Shown: in pieces, positions 16,604 to 25,836 of the stretch | Layout: every line of letters starts with the position of its first letter | How positions within the stretch are numbered: position 1 is the first letter of the stretch | Assembly: GCA_965230185.1 (NCBI GenBank) | Contig: OZ245995.1 | Location: 2,170,001-2,234,000, forward strand | Direction: 5' to 3' | DNA length: 64,000 bases | Source: Motiliproteus sp965230185 | GTDB taxonomy: Bacteria; Pseudomonadota; Gammaproteobacteria; Pseudomonadales; Balneatricaceae | Translations under genes and position numbers: made by a program | The notes under the pieces: generated by a model | Database searches by the model: none | Told to the model about the DNA's origin: nothing | Seen by the model: only the letters and a program-made list of their open reading frames with translations

Positions 16604-19552
16604 ATGATTGATAAATTTCTGCGGCCAGCTATCAGGCTGGTAGAGCGGCTGCGCTACCCGCGTAAGTTCGGGCTGATTTTCATCATCGTGCTGATCCCGC
16701 TGGTATCTCTGTCAATCAGTCTCGTCTCCACGATCAACAGAGACATCAGCCTCCTTGAGAATGAGAGTCGGGGGCTGGCCTATATCAACGCTGTTCGTCT
16801 GCCCATCGAGCATATTCAGCAGCATCGGGGTATGACCCATGCGTATCTGAACGGCTCCGATGAATTCGGGGAGCGGATCCGGCGCAAACGTCCTGTTATT
16901 GATGACTACATGCGGGCCCTGTCTGCGGCGGACAGGCAACATGGTGCCGGCTTTGCCATGGCTGACAGAGTCGCTGCCCTGGAACACCAGTGGCATGCCA
17001 TCAAGACCCGCTCACTGGATCAGGGACCGGTCTCTGCGCTTAAGGCACATAGCGATCTGATCGCCGACATGATTAAGCTGGTGGGGGCGGTGGCTGATGC
17101 TTCAGGCATAACGCTCGACCCCGAGCTGGATACCTACTACCTGGGGGATGCCGTTGCGCGCAGCCTGCCTCGCCTGATCGAAAACATGGGGCTGGCCCGT
17201 GCTGTCGGGGCGGGAATAGCGACCCGGGGAGCGCACACCCGGGAGTCGTATATCCAGCTGTCCATACTGTCGAGCCAGATCGCGGCGGATACGAAGCAAT
17301 CCAGCGCGGGCCTGCTGACTGCCGGCAGGATCAATCCACAGACAGGTGCCGGGCTGAGTTCATTCCAGTCTTTCAATGATCGCGCCATCAGCGACATGCA
17401 ATCGCTGCTTAACCGTCTTCTGATGGATACCGATACCATCAGCATCGATGGCGAGATTGTATTTGATACGGCCACCGCCGCGATTACCGGATCCTACAGC
17501 CTCTACGATGCCATTGCCGCTGAAATGGACCGCCTGCTCGGGCAGCGTATGCAATCGGCCCGTGGCATTAAGCGTGTGACCCAGCTTGTCGTTATCTCGG
17601 TTCTGCTGGTGGTGGCATACCTGTTTGCCGGTTTCTATTTTTCGGTTATTGAGAGTATCAATCGCATTGGATCTGCTACCCGCCAGGTGGCACAGGGGGA
17701 CCTGAATACTCGTCTGGTGCTGAGTACCGGCGATGAATTGCAGCAGGTCGCCGTCGATTTCAACGCCATGACGAAAGAGTGGCAGCTGGCCGAATCGCAG
17801 CGTTGGGAGAACGAGCAGCAGATAAGGGATCTGCTGGACTCGACAGTTGAAGCGATATTCGGTTTAGACAAAGAGGGGGTCTGTACCTTCGCCAATCCGG
17901 CCTGTGTGCGAATGCTGGGGTATCGCGATGCGCAGGAGATTGTTGGCCGAAAAATGCATGAACTCATTCATTTACACCCGCCTGAAACCCCGCTCTGCGT
18001 CACCAGCGACAACACAATCCTGCATTCATTTCCGCTCGACAGCTGCATGCGCGTCGATACTGAAACGCTGTGGCGGTCGGACGGCAGCAGCTTCCCGGTG
18101 GAGTACCGCTCGCACCCCATAAAACGTGAAGATGAAGTGATCGGTACGGTGATCACTCTTATGGATATTACAGAGCGCAGAAAGCAGGAAGAGCATATCC
18201 TTCATCAGGCGCATTTCGACTCCCTGACACAGTTGCCGAACCGTTTTCTCTCCCTGGATCGACTGTCACAGCTGCTGAACGATGCACAGCGCAGCCAGGA
18301 GCGGGTCGCTGTCCTGTTCCTGGATCTGGACGATTTTAAGAAAATCAACGACACCCTCGGCCATGAAACGGGCGACAACGTGCTGACAATGACCGCAGAG
18401 CGTCTGCGCAGCACCCTGCGCAGCGGCGATACTGTGGGTCGCCTGGGAGGGGATGAATTTATTATCCTGCTTGGTGGCCTGAGCGAGGCGGAAGGCGCCC
18501 TTCCCGTAGTGGAGAACATACTCAACCGCTTCTGGGATCCCTTTATCATCGATGGCAGGGAGCTGATGCTGACCACCAGTATTGGTATTTCAGTCTACCC
18601 CTGTGACGGAACGACGCCTTCGGAACTTCTGCGCAATGCGGATGCGGCGATGTATCACTCCAAGGATCATGGTCGTAATACCTACTCATACTTCACGGAG
18701 TCAATGAATCACAAGGTAGCGCGACGACTTGCCCTGGAAGAGCAGCTGCATGGCGCTCTTGAGCGGGACGAATTTGAGGTGGTGTATCAACCTCAGATAG
18801 CCGTCGACACCGGTGCTGTTATCGGAGCTGAGGCGCTGCTTCGCTGGCACAGCTCGGTTCTGGGAACCGTGTCGCCCGCCGAATTTATCCCCATTGCTGA
18901 GCATACCGGGCTGATCGTTCCCCTTGGTGAGTTTGTGCTGGCCCGGGCGCTGGCAATGGCCGCCGACTGCCAGCAACTCCACCGGGGTGATTTTCGTATG
19001 GCCGTCAACATTTCCCCGCGTCAGGTCAGAGATCCGGGACTGGTGGACTTTATTACGGACAGCCTGCTCCGCTCAGGACTTACCAGCAATTCGCTGGAAC
19101 TGGAGATTACCGAAGGTATGCTGATGAGTGGCCATGTCCATGTTGATAATGCGCTCAGTGCTTTAGGCCAGTTGGGACTGAGTATCGCAATGGACGATTT
19201 TGGTACCGGTTACTCTTCATTGAATTATCTGCGCAGTTATCCTTTCGATGTGCTTAAGATCGATCGCAGTTTTGTCAGTGACATCACCGAGGATCCGGCG
19301 AACAGAGAGCTGATCAATACTATCGTCGCCATGGGGCATGGCTTAGGCCTGAAAGTGGTTGCCGAAGGGGTCGAAACCCCTGAGCAGTTTGAATATTTAT
19401 CAGCACTGGGTTGCGATTATGCTCAGGGCTACCTGTTCAGCAAACCGGTGAAAGCTGACGAATTGCCTGAATGGATTAAGGGACGGGGCACCACCAGTAA
19501 TGTACTGAATTTTGAAGAAGTATCCGAACAGCATAAGCTGCTTACCCGTTAA
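16604..19552 (+). CDS. GGDEF-EAL c-di-GMP signalling protein with sensor, HAMP and PAS
   Basis: A 982-residue protein: membrane helix, the shared periplasmic helical sensor (QQHRG and TLDPELDTYYLG motifs), second membrane helix, HAMP (about 343-392), PAS (about 409-525), GGDEF domain with intact RLGGDEF near residue 614, and EAL domain with EALLRW near 741, DDFGTGYSSL and KIDRSFV. Both the cyclase and phosphodiesterase signatures are intact, so either activity is possible. The frame is open from 16523, overlapping the chemoreceptor, but the ATG at 16604 has AGGGAG at good spacing and matches the paralogues. It follows the chemoreceptor closely and is probably co-transcribed. Confidence 0.92.
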   Translation: MIDKFLRPAIRLVERLRYPRKFGLIFIIVLIPLVSLSISLVSTINRDISLLENESRGLAYINAVRLPIEHIQQHRGMTHAYLNGSDEFGERIRRKRPVIDDYMRALSAADRQHGAGFAMADRVAALEHQWHAIKTRSLDQGPVSALKAHSDLIADMIKLVGAVADASGITLDPELDTYYLGDAVARSLPRLIENMGLARAVGAGIATRGAHTRESYIQLSILSSQIAADTKQSSAGLLTAGRINPQTGAGLSSFQSFNDRAISDMQSLLNRLLMDTDTISIDGEIVFDTATAAITGSYSLYDAIAAEMDRLLGQRMQSARGIKRVTQLVVISVLLVVAYLFAGFYFSVIESINRIGSATRQVAQGDLNTRLVLSTGDELQQVAVDFNAMTKEWQLAESQRWENEQQIRDLLDSTVEAIFGLDKEGVCTFANPACVRMLGYRDAQEIVGRKMHELIHLHPPETPLCVTSDNTILHSFPLDSCMRVDTETLWRSDGSSFPVEYRSHPIKREDEVIGTVITLMDITERRKQEEHILHQAHFDSLTQLPNRFLSLDRLSQLLNDAQRSQERVAVLFLDLDDFKKINDTLGHETGDNVLTMTAERLRSTLRSGDTVGRLGGDEFIILLGGLSEAEGALPVVENILNRFWDPFIIDGRELMLTTSIGISVYPCDGTTPSELLRNADAAMYHSKDHGRNTYSYFTESMNHKVARRLALEEQLHGALERDEFEVVYQPQIAVDTGAVIGAEALLRWHSSVLGTVSPAEFIPIAEHTGLIVPLGEFVLARALAMAADCQQLHRGDFRMAVNISPRQVRDPGLVDFITDSLLRSGLTSNSLELEITEGMLMSGHVHVDNALSALGQLGLSIAMDDFGTGYSSLNYLRSYPFDVLKIDRSFVSDITEDPANRELINTIVAMGHGLGLKVVAEGVETPEQFEYLSALGCDYAQGYLFSKPVKADELPEWIKGRGTTSNVLNFEEVSEQHKLLTR

Positions 19553-19600
19553 GCTGTCCGCAACGCTGGTGTCGTCTGGCTATTCAGGTCGGACCTGCCT

Positions 19601-19703
19601 TAGCGACCGTCGCTGTAGCCGAAGATGACCGGGTATCAGCGTACCGCATTTCAGGTCAGGATCAGCACCACCATGAGAGTGATGGTGCCTTCTGCTGGGC
19701 GGA
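19601..19703 (+). pseudogene. Decayed copy of the 3' end of the MFS gene at 9350-10573
   Basis: Aligning 19601-19700 with 10466-10565 without gaps gives about 85 identical positions in 100 by hand count, including GAAGATGACCG, TATCAGCGTACCGC and GTGCCTTCTGCTG. In the intact gene this stretch encodes the last about 33 residues. Here no open frame continues upstream, so it is a remnant. It lies just beyond the signalling island, so the island is bounded by a direct repeat. Confidence 0.75.
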
Positions 19704-19935
19704 CAGAGTGATCCATACCCTTGCCTGCCGGCTGCCAGCCTGACCTGGCGGGCCTCTGTTCAGGGGCTTCAACCAATTTCTTTTTCTGCGCCCAAAGGTG
19801 ACTTCAGGCCTGGGCGAAGATGGCGAAGCGTGCTACTTGCTTTGATCCAAAAAGCGGACGTGCCGGTGGATAGCGTGTGTGACAAAGAAGGGCCCAGGTT
19901 GTGTGAAAACTCGGCGAGAAAGCACCCGCGTTACT

Positions 19936-20020
19936 ACACAATGTATGGATTCCTCTTTTAGCGTTTTGGTCGACACTAAGCCTAGCGTCTCGCTGGGAGG
20001 GAGGAGTCCATACATTGTGT
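19936..20020. repeat. Inverted repeat element (20-base arms)
   Basis: The arms ACACAATGTATGGATTCCTC (19936-19955) and GAGGAGTCCATACATTGTGT (20001-20020) are complementary with one mismatch and enclose 45 bases. Outside the arms, similar TTGTGTGAAAA and TTGTGTTGAAAA strings flank both sides. It looks like a small palindromic intergenic element; no target duplication or transposase was found. The rest of 19704-20203 holds nothing recognised. Confidence 0.55.
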
Positions 20021-20203
20021 TGAAAATCGCCGCTACCCTTATCTCTATTAGCGAGCTCTAATGGCTTGCTTTGTTCGCTAAGACGTCTTTACGGCACCTG
20101 GCTTGAACTAGGCCTGGAACTTAGTCGGCAAGATAAAGTCTTCAACTGCATAGGGACACCTCTACAATTCAGGGATGAGGTTATCTGATAAGACGCTGAG
20201 TAA

Positions 20204-20623
20204 ATGAAAAAACTTCTATGGCTGACTGGCACACTTGCAGTCATTACGGTCATCTACCTGGGACGGGGAAACATACACGCCTTTTTGGTTCAGGCACCAG
20301 ATTACGCTGCGGAACATGAAGAGCCGGTGATCCTGTACGGAACTTCCTGGTGCCCTTATTGCGACCAGACCAAGGCTTTTCTCGAGCGCAATGACATTCC
20401 CTATTACGAATACAATATCGAGGTCTCTTCGAAAGGCTATCACCAATACAAGCAACTAAATGGCCAAGGGACGCCGCTGCTATTGATTAACAACCAGGTC
20501 ATCAGAGGCTATAACCCGCCGGTAATCATGGAGGTTTTGACTAAGGGCTCCGTTACCGAAGCGGAGGCCGGTTCGGGCAAGCAGAGCAGACTGCCGCCTC
20601 CTCCACCTGATCGAAGCAGTTAA
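20204..20623 (+). CDS. Membrane-anchored glutaredoxin-family protein
   Basis: A 139-residue protein with an N-terminal hydrophobic segment (about residues 4-20) and a thioredoxin-fold domain carrying a glutaredoxin-type CPYC active site at residues 50-53, then the cis-proline region GQGTPLLLIN and GYNPP. The proline-rich tail PPPPPDRSS is unusual. The topology suggests a periplasm-facing or membrane-tethered disulfide/mixed-disulfide reductase, but the hydrophobic segment could also be an uncleaved signal. It has no obvious functional partner next to it. Confidence 0.8.
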   Translation: MKKLLWLTGTLAVITVIYLGRGNIHAFLVQAPDYAAEHEEPVILYGTSWCPYCDQTKAFLERNDIPYYEYNIEVSSKGYHQYKQLNGQGTPLLLINNQVIRGYNPPVIMEVLTKGSVTEAEAGSGKQSRLPPPPPDRSS

Positions 20624-20662
20624 CCGTCTGCTTGGTTCGCTCACCGTCAGAATTCCGAGAGA

Positions 20663-21157
20663 TTACCGATAACTGGCCGACGATTTTGCGGCTAATAAAT
20701 CCAAAAAACTCTCATCTAGGCCTCTTTTAGACAGATAGCTAGTACCACGGTTATGGATGACTACAAAACCTTTCTCGGTACTCTTGATTTCAGAAATGTC
20801 GTTCCAGAGGATTCCTTGCTGGTTGTAAGCACTGTCGGTAAAGATACCTTGATCATCAATCCGAATATTAACTTTACTGCCTGCAGCGCGGCTGAGCATT
20901 TGGCGAGCAATCCACCAGCCTCGTTTATATCGAATTGATAGCAGCTCGACGCCGCCAAGAGCGAGTAAAAACCAGGCGATATAGTCCTCTATCTCAATGA
21001 TAAAAAATACGCTGGCCACAATGATGAGGAGTATGGCCTTACGGTATGTTTTGAGGCTGGTAGCGGTGCTGGACGTTTCGTCGAAGCACTCACTGAAGTA
21101 CTCACGGTTGAGAATGTAGTAGCTGCTGTGGTCGGTGCTGGTGTCTGTATCTGTCAT
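20663..21157 (-). CDS. YcxB-like membrane protein, function unknown
   Basis: A 164-residue protein: a polar N-terminus containing YYILNREYFSECFDE, two adjacent hydrophobic segments (about residues 42-75) and a C-terminal domain with IDDQGIFTDSAYNQQGILWNDI. That order (short N-terminal strand, membrane hairpin, strand-rich tail with a W near the ILW motif) matches YcxB-like proteins, a family without a known reaction. It converges with the glutaredoxin gene. The family call is moderate; the coding call is good. Confidence 0.65.
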   Translation of the reverse strand: MTDTDTSTDHSSYYILNREYFSECFDETSSTATSLKTYRKAILLIIVASVFFIIEIEDYIAWFLLALGGVELLSIRYKRGWWIARQMLSRAAGSKVNIRIDDQGIFTDSAYNQQGILWNDISEIKSTEKGFVVIHNRGTSYLSKRGLDESFLDLLAAKSSASYR

Positions 21158-21503
21158 GTTGAGGACTGCCGATGATGAAAAGACGCTAGTTTATCAAATT
21201 TGACGTACGAAGCTTGGAGGGGATGACAGGGTCAGGTCTTGCCTTTTTCCTATCCATTTCTCATGGGGTGAGTAACCGTTATGGGTTGATAGTTGCCGCC
21301 ATGATCCGCTTGTACATCTGTCTCTAACAGACCGCTTTGTCGATATAGATGCATGACTGCTCCTGCGCCCTGAGCGGAAAATGGTATGGCATCAGGACCC
21401 CACAGTGCATAAAAGCCGCTGGTCTGATTACGGACCTCATCCGTAAATTATGTGCGGAGTCCTTCCGGGAATTGTGCAGAGAAGGGAGCGTGCGTTATAG
21501 CTC
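21158..21503. other. Intergenic region, nothing recognised
   Basis: About 345 bases between the YcxB-like gene (start side) and the RND gene (stop side), both on the minus strand. No terminator with a U tract, repeat or credible frame was seen. Confidence 0.4.
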
Positions 21504-24500
21504 TCACGGATCAGCTTCTCCCTTTTCGGTTCTGCGTTCAGTCGTATCAGGCTGGAGTTGCTGCAGACTCGGCATCAGTTTCCGGCGCCAGCGCCTGAAG
21601 CTCAGATCCTCCCGAATCAGTACCAGTGCAGGAATCAGTACCAGGGTGATCAGTGTAGCAAAGAGGATGCCGTAACCCATCGCCACCGCCGCCGGAATCA
21701 GGATCTGGGCGTTTTCGGCGGTATCCAGGATCAGTGGCACCAGACCGACATAGGTGGTCAGCGACGTGAGGACTATGGCACGCATGCGACCACAACCCGC
21801 CTCCACCATCGCCAGCCGCACCGGCTTACCCAGCGCCCGGTTTTCGTTGTAGCGACTGATCAGCAGCAGGCTATCGTTTACCACCACACCGGAGAGTGCC
21901 AGGATGCCGAACATCGCCAGCACACTGAGTGGCAGGTCATGCAGCCAGAGGCCCAGCAGCGCACCGATGATGCCAAAGGGGATCACGGCCATGATCAGTA
22001 ACGGCTGACTGTAGGACTTGAGCGGGATCGCCAGCAGCGCATAGATCGCTATCAGGGCAACGGCAAAGGCGATCTCCAGCGAGCTGGTGGTTTCCGCTTC
22101 CTCTGCCGCTTCGCCTGTCAGCTCGATACGCAGGCCGGGGTAGCGCTGACCTAGCTCCCCGAGCAACTCGCTCTCCATCGAATCCAGAATCTCGTCCGAA
22201 TCTGCCGCCCCCTTGTCGAGATCGGCAGTGATCACCGCCACGCGGCTGCGATCGATACGTTCGATCTCGTTGGCTACGTAACGGGCGCCGATCTCCGCTA
22301 CGGTGGTCAGCGGTAACACCCGACCATCGGCAGTGCGGATACGGGCGCTGTTCAGGTCTTCGATGTTACGGCGCTGCTCATCCGGGTAACGCACTTTCAC
22401 TTTCACTTCGTCGCGGCCACGCTGCACACGTTGTACCTCCACACCCTGGTAGGCGTACTGGATCTGTTGCGCCAGCATCGCGGTGGTCAGGCCCATCGCC
22501 TGTCCCTCGGGTCTGAGCTGCAGGTCGATCTGTACCTGACTGGCCTTGAGGCTGTTCTGCACGGCGGCCACGCCCTGATACCGGGCCAGGGCTTCGCTGA
22601 CAGCGCGGCTGACCGATTGCAGCACGTCCGGATCCGGGGCGCGCAGCTCAATGCTGATATCCGACTCGTCTTCGTGATCGGTGACAAAGCGCAGGCGGCG
22701 CACACCCTCCAGTGCTCCCACCGCCTCTTCCCAGCGCCTGGCGATCTGGTTGGTATCAAACGGCCGCTCAGTGGCGGGTGACATCTCCGCCACCAGGGTC
22801 GCACCGGTCTCGCTGGTCAGGGTCATCAGGTGTGGGATCGGGGGCTGTTCCAGCTGGTATTCCTGCTGCAGCTCGCGGCTGACCCGCATGCCGATCTGCT
22901 CAATCTCAAGGGCCTGCTGCTGTGCCAGGCCGTACCCCGCATCGTCCTCCAGGGTCAGCACCACCTGTATCAGGTTTTCCGGGATATCGGGGAAGAACAC
23001 CGCGCGAATCTTGCCGGATGGCACCATGCCCACTACCAGCACAAAGATGGTGATGGCGATCAGTACGGTGGCGTAGCGCAACTCAAGCGCCTTGTGGATC
23101 AATGGCCGGTACAGGTTACGCGTCCAGTACCTGAGAGCAGCGTTGACCCGGCCTTGCATCCAGCGCCATAGTCGGGCGATGGGGTTGCGGGTGGGGGATG
23201 GCTCCATTCTGACATGGGCCAGATGTGCAGGCAGGATCAGCTTGGATTCGATCAGCGAGAAGATCAGACAAAAGGCCGCAGCGAACGCAAACATGGCGAA
23301 GATCTTGCCCATGTCACCCTCGACCAGCGACAGTGACAAAAAGGCGGCAACCGTGGTCAGTACGCCAAATACCGTTGGGATAGTGACCCGTTGGGCACCA
23401 CGAATGGTAGATTCCAGGGTGGCACCGTGCCGCTCTCGCTCGGCATAGATGCTCTCGCCCACTACCACGGCATCGTCCACCACGATCCCCAGGGCGATGA
23501 TAAAACCAAAGGTGGTTATCTCGTTGAGGGTCATGTTGTAGAAGTTGGGACCGAGCAGCATCAGGCCGCCTGCGAAAATCACCGGCAGGCCCGCGCCGAC
23601 CCAGAAGGCGACACGCACGTTGAGCAGCAGCGAGAGCATAAACATCACCAGCGCAATACCCACCAGACTGTTGTCCAGCAGCAGACCAAGACGGTTGGCA
23701 ATATAGATACTGCTGTCGTTCCAGACCTTCATCCGGATGTTCTGTGGCAGTCCGGGCGCAAAGGCATCGGCTTCGGCCCGCACCTGCTCGGAGACCTGCA
23801 TGATGTCGGAGTTGCCGAACATCTTCACCGCCAGCTCTATACCGCGTTCACCGTTGAAGCGGGAGATCTGGCCGGACTGGGCATACTCGTCCTGCACCCG
23901 GGCGATATCGCTCAGGTAGAGGCGCTGGCCGCTGGCCGTTTCCTTAATCAGGATCTGGTCAAACTCACGCTGACGGTAGCGGGGCTGATCGGCCTTGACG
24001 ATCAGCGTACCGTTTTCGCTGAACAGCTCGCCGCCGGATTCGATCACCGAGGCGGCGGCCACACGCCGGGCGATCTCATCCAGTGTCAGGCCCAGGGCCT
24101 GCAACTGCTGCTCGTCCACCTGAATACTGATCTCCGGTGCCTGGCGGCCGTTGGTGACCACCTCCTCGATGGCGGGGTTGGCCAGTAGCCGGTCGCGTAA
24201 CAGGCGCGCAGTATCCTGCAACGTGGCCTGGTCCACATCGCCATACAGATGGACGCTTACGGCTTCCTCGACATCCAGTTCGCGGCTGATGACCGGTTTT
24301 TCAGCCGATTCCGGCAGGGTAGCGACACTGTCGATACGGTTCTTCACATCCTGGTAGAGCACCTCCAGATCGTAACCACTGAGGCTGCGGATGGTGATCG
24401 AGGCGCCACTGCCATGGGAGATACTGGAGATCTTCCTGATGCCGGGCACACCGTTTATCGCTTCCTCCAGCCTGATGGTTACGCCTTCTTCGGTGGCCAG

Positions 24501-24686
24501 CGCCGAACCGCTGTCATAGGTCACGGTCACGTTCAGGCTGCTGGGTGGTCGGCTGGGGAAATCCTCAACACGCAGATCCATGGCGGTCATCACACCGACC
24601 ACCAGGATAAATACCATCAGCAGGTTGGCGGCGACCGGATTGCGAGTGAACCAGGCAACCCAGCCTGTGTTGGTGGTCGCGTTCAT
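21504..24686 (-). CDS. RND efflux pump inner-membrane permease (AcrB/HAE1 superfamily)
   Basis: A 1060-residue proton-driven exporter of normal family length, with two repeats of six membrane helices and two large periplasmic porter loops. The proton-relay pair of helix 4 is intact (GIVVDDAVVVGE, D404 and D405), and helix 10 has SGVVVNDSLLLISR. It would pump substrates through the partner adaptor and outer-membrane channel encoded just upstream. The start overlaps the adaptor's stop by an ATGA. A two-component system precedes the operon on the same strand and probably controls it. Substrates are unknown; the pump is closer to the divergent drug/unknown HAE1 group than to metal pumps. Confidence 0.92.
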   Translation of the reverse strand: MNATTNTGWVAWFTRNPVAANLLMVFILVVGVMTAMDLRVEDFPSRPPSSLNVTVTYDSGSALATEEGVTIRLEEAINGVPGIRKISSISHGSGASITIRSLSGYDLEVLYQDVKNRIDSVATLPESAEKPVISRELDVEEAVSVHLYGDVDQATLQDTARLLRDRLLANPAIEEVVTNGRQAPEISIQVDEQQLQALGLTLDEIARRVAAASVIESGGELFSENGTLIVKADQPRYRQREFDQILIKETASGQRLYLSDIARVQDEYAQSGQISRFNGERGIELAVKMFGNSDIMQVSEQVRAEADAFAPGLPQNIRMKVWNDSSIYIANRLGLLLDNSLVGIALVMFMLSLLLNVRVAFWVGAGLPVIFAGGLMLLGPNFYNMTLNEITTFGFIIALGIVVDDAVVVGESIYAERERHGATLESTIRGAQRVTIPTVFGVLTTVAAFLSLSLVEGDMGKIFAMFAFAAAFCLIFSLIESKLILPAHLAHVRMEPSPTRNPIARLWRWMQGRVNAALRYWTRNLYRPLIHKALELRYATVLIAITIFVLVVGMVPSGKIRAVFFPDIPENLIQVVLTLEDDAGYGLAQQQALEIEQIGMRVSRELQQEYQLEQPPIPHLMTLTSETGATLVAEMSPATERPFDTNQIARRWEEAVGALEGVRRLRFVTDHEDESDISIELRAPDPDVLQSVSRAVSEALARYQGVAAVQNSLKASQVQIDLQLRPEGQAMGLTTAMLAQQIQYAYQGVEVQRVQRGRDEVKVKVRYPDEQRRNIEDLNSARIRTADGRVLPLTTVAEIGARYVANEIERIDRSRVAVITADLDKGAADSDEILDSMESELLGELGQRYPGLRIELTGEAAEEAETTSSLEIAFAVALIAIYALLAIPLKSYSQPLLIMAVIPFGIIGALLGLWLHDLPLSVLAMFGILALSGVVVNDSLLLISRYNENRALGKPVRLAMVEAGCGRMRAIVLTSLTTYVGLVPLILDTAENAQILIPAAVAMGYGILFATLITLVLIPALVLIREDLSFRRWRRKLMPSLQQLQPDTTERRTEKGEADP

Positions 24687-25834
24687 CAGTTCACCCCGTC
24701 AATCACAGGTTTTACCTGCATGCCGTTCAGGTAGCTGATCATCGGTTTGCGTACTAACTGGATCTGACTCGGCAGTTCGCCACGCTCGATGAACACCTGC
24801 TCTTCGGCACTGAACACCGGCGTGCGTTTCGTACGCCGGAGCTGGTTATCCACCACATGCCAGATAAAACCATCGGCGGTCAGGGCGGAGGCCGGAATGG
24901 CAAACAGATCCGATACCGTTTGCCCCGGAATATGCACACTGACAAAGGTGCCAAACAGCAGCGGTTGGGGTTGGTCCAGCGGCTGATCTACCGCGACGAC
25001 CAGAGCGCGTAAGCGGGTGTCGCTGGCGATGATCCCGGATAAACGCTGCACTTTGCCCGGCCAGAAAACATCGGGATAGGCGAGCGTGCTGAGTTCCACC
25101 TCGGTGCCGACCGCGTTGGATTGCAGCAGCTGCCACTGGCCGTCGGACAGCGCCAGTTTCACCTCGGCTGCAGCGCTGTTGCGCAAGGTTGCAACGGCTC
25201 CGCCCCGGTTCAGAAAACTGCCGGAACCGACCAGACGTTCGACCACCACGGCATCAAAGGGGGATTTGAGCCGGGTCTGGTCCAGATCTCGTTGTGCCTG
25301 CGTGACCGCCGCCTGGGCGGCCTGGTAACGGGAACGGGCCACTTTCAGCTGCGGCTTGCGCAGCAACAGGTCGCCGGGTGTGTCTTTGATGCCGGAGCGT
25401 TGCCAGTCCAGCTGCGCCTGCTGTTGTTGGTGTTCCTCCTCCTGCAGGGCCAGTGCCGCTTCCGCCAGTGCTTGCCTCGCATCGGCCAGCGCCACCCGGA
25501 AATCGGTGTCGTCGATTCGGATCAGGGCTTCGCCTTTTTGCAGACGCCCGCCGACCACAAACGCCGGATTGCGCCATATAACACGGCCAGCAATCTGGCT
25601 GCTCAGGCTGATCTCGTCCAGTGCCTGCACTTCACCAAAAGCCTGCATCTCGCTCTGGTGCGGGCCAGCACTGATTGTGAGCGTGCTCACCCGCGGCACG
25701 TTAATTCTTGCTTCCTGTTTCTCAGGTTCCGGCAGGGTGCTGATGGCGTAGTCGGTGTAAAAAAGCGCTGCTGGTATGGTGGCCAGCGCCAGGGTGGTTA
25801 GCAGAACTGGCTGCCAGCCTGTGTTCCTGGTCAT
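24686..25834 (-). CDS. RND pump periplasmic adaptor (membrane fusion protein)
   Basis: A 382-residue HlyD/AcrA-type adaptor. It has an N-terminal membrane segment (residues about 8-28), a biotinyl-lipoyl half-motif ALDEISLSSQIAGRVI, a coiled-coil hairpin rich in Q, A and E (about 115-190), the second lipoyl half LKSPFDAVVVERLVGSGSF, and beta-barrel and proximal domains. It bridges the RND permease and the outer-membrane factor. Translation is coupled at both ends: two bases from the outer-membrane gene's stop and an ATGA overlap with the permease. Confidence 0.92.
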   Translation of the reverse strand: MTRNTGWQPVLLTTLALATIPAALFYTDYAISTLPEPEKQEARINVPRVSTLTISAGPHQSEMQAFGEVQALDEISLSSQIAGRVIWRNPAFVVGGRLQKGEALIRIDDTDFRVALADARQALAEAALALQEEEHQQQQAQLDWQRSGIKDTPGDLLLRKPQLKVARSRYQAAQAAVTQAQRDLDQTRLKSPFDAVVVERLVGSGSFLNRGGAVATLRNSAAAEVKLALSDGQWQLLQSNAVGTEVELSTLAYPDVFWPGKVQRLSGIIASDTRLRALVVAVDQPLDQPQPLLFGTFVSVHIPGQTVSDLFAIPASALTADGFIWHVVDNQLRRTKRTPVFSAEEQVFIERGELPSQIQLVRKPMISYLNGMQVKPVIDGVN

Positions 25835-25836
25835 AG

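Noticed and set aside
19936..20020. Integron attC site or insertion sequence ends
   Set aside because: No GTTRRRY/RYYYAAC core pair, integrase, transposase or target duplication was found; recorded only as an inverted repeat.
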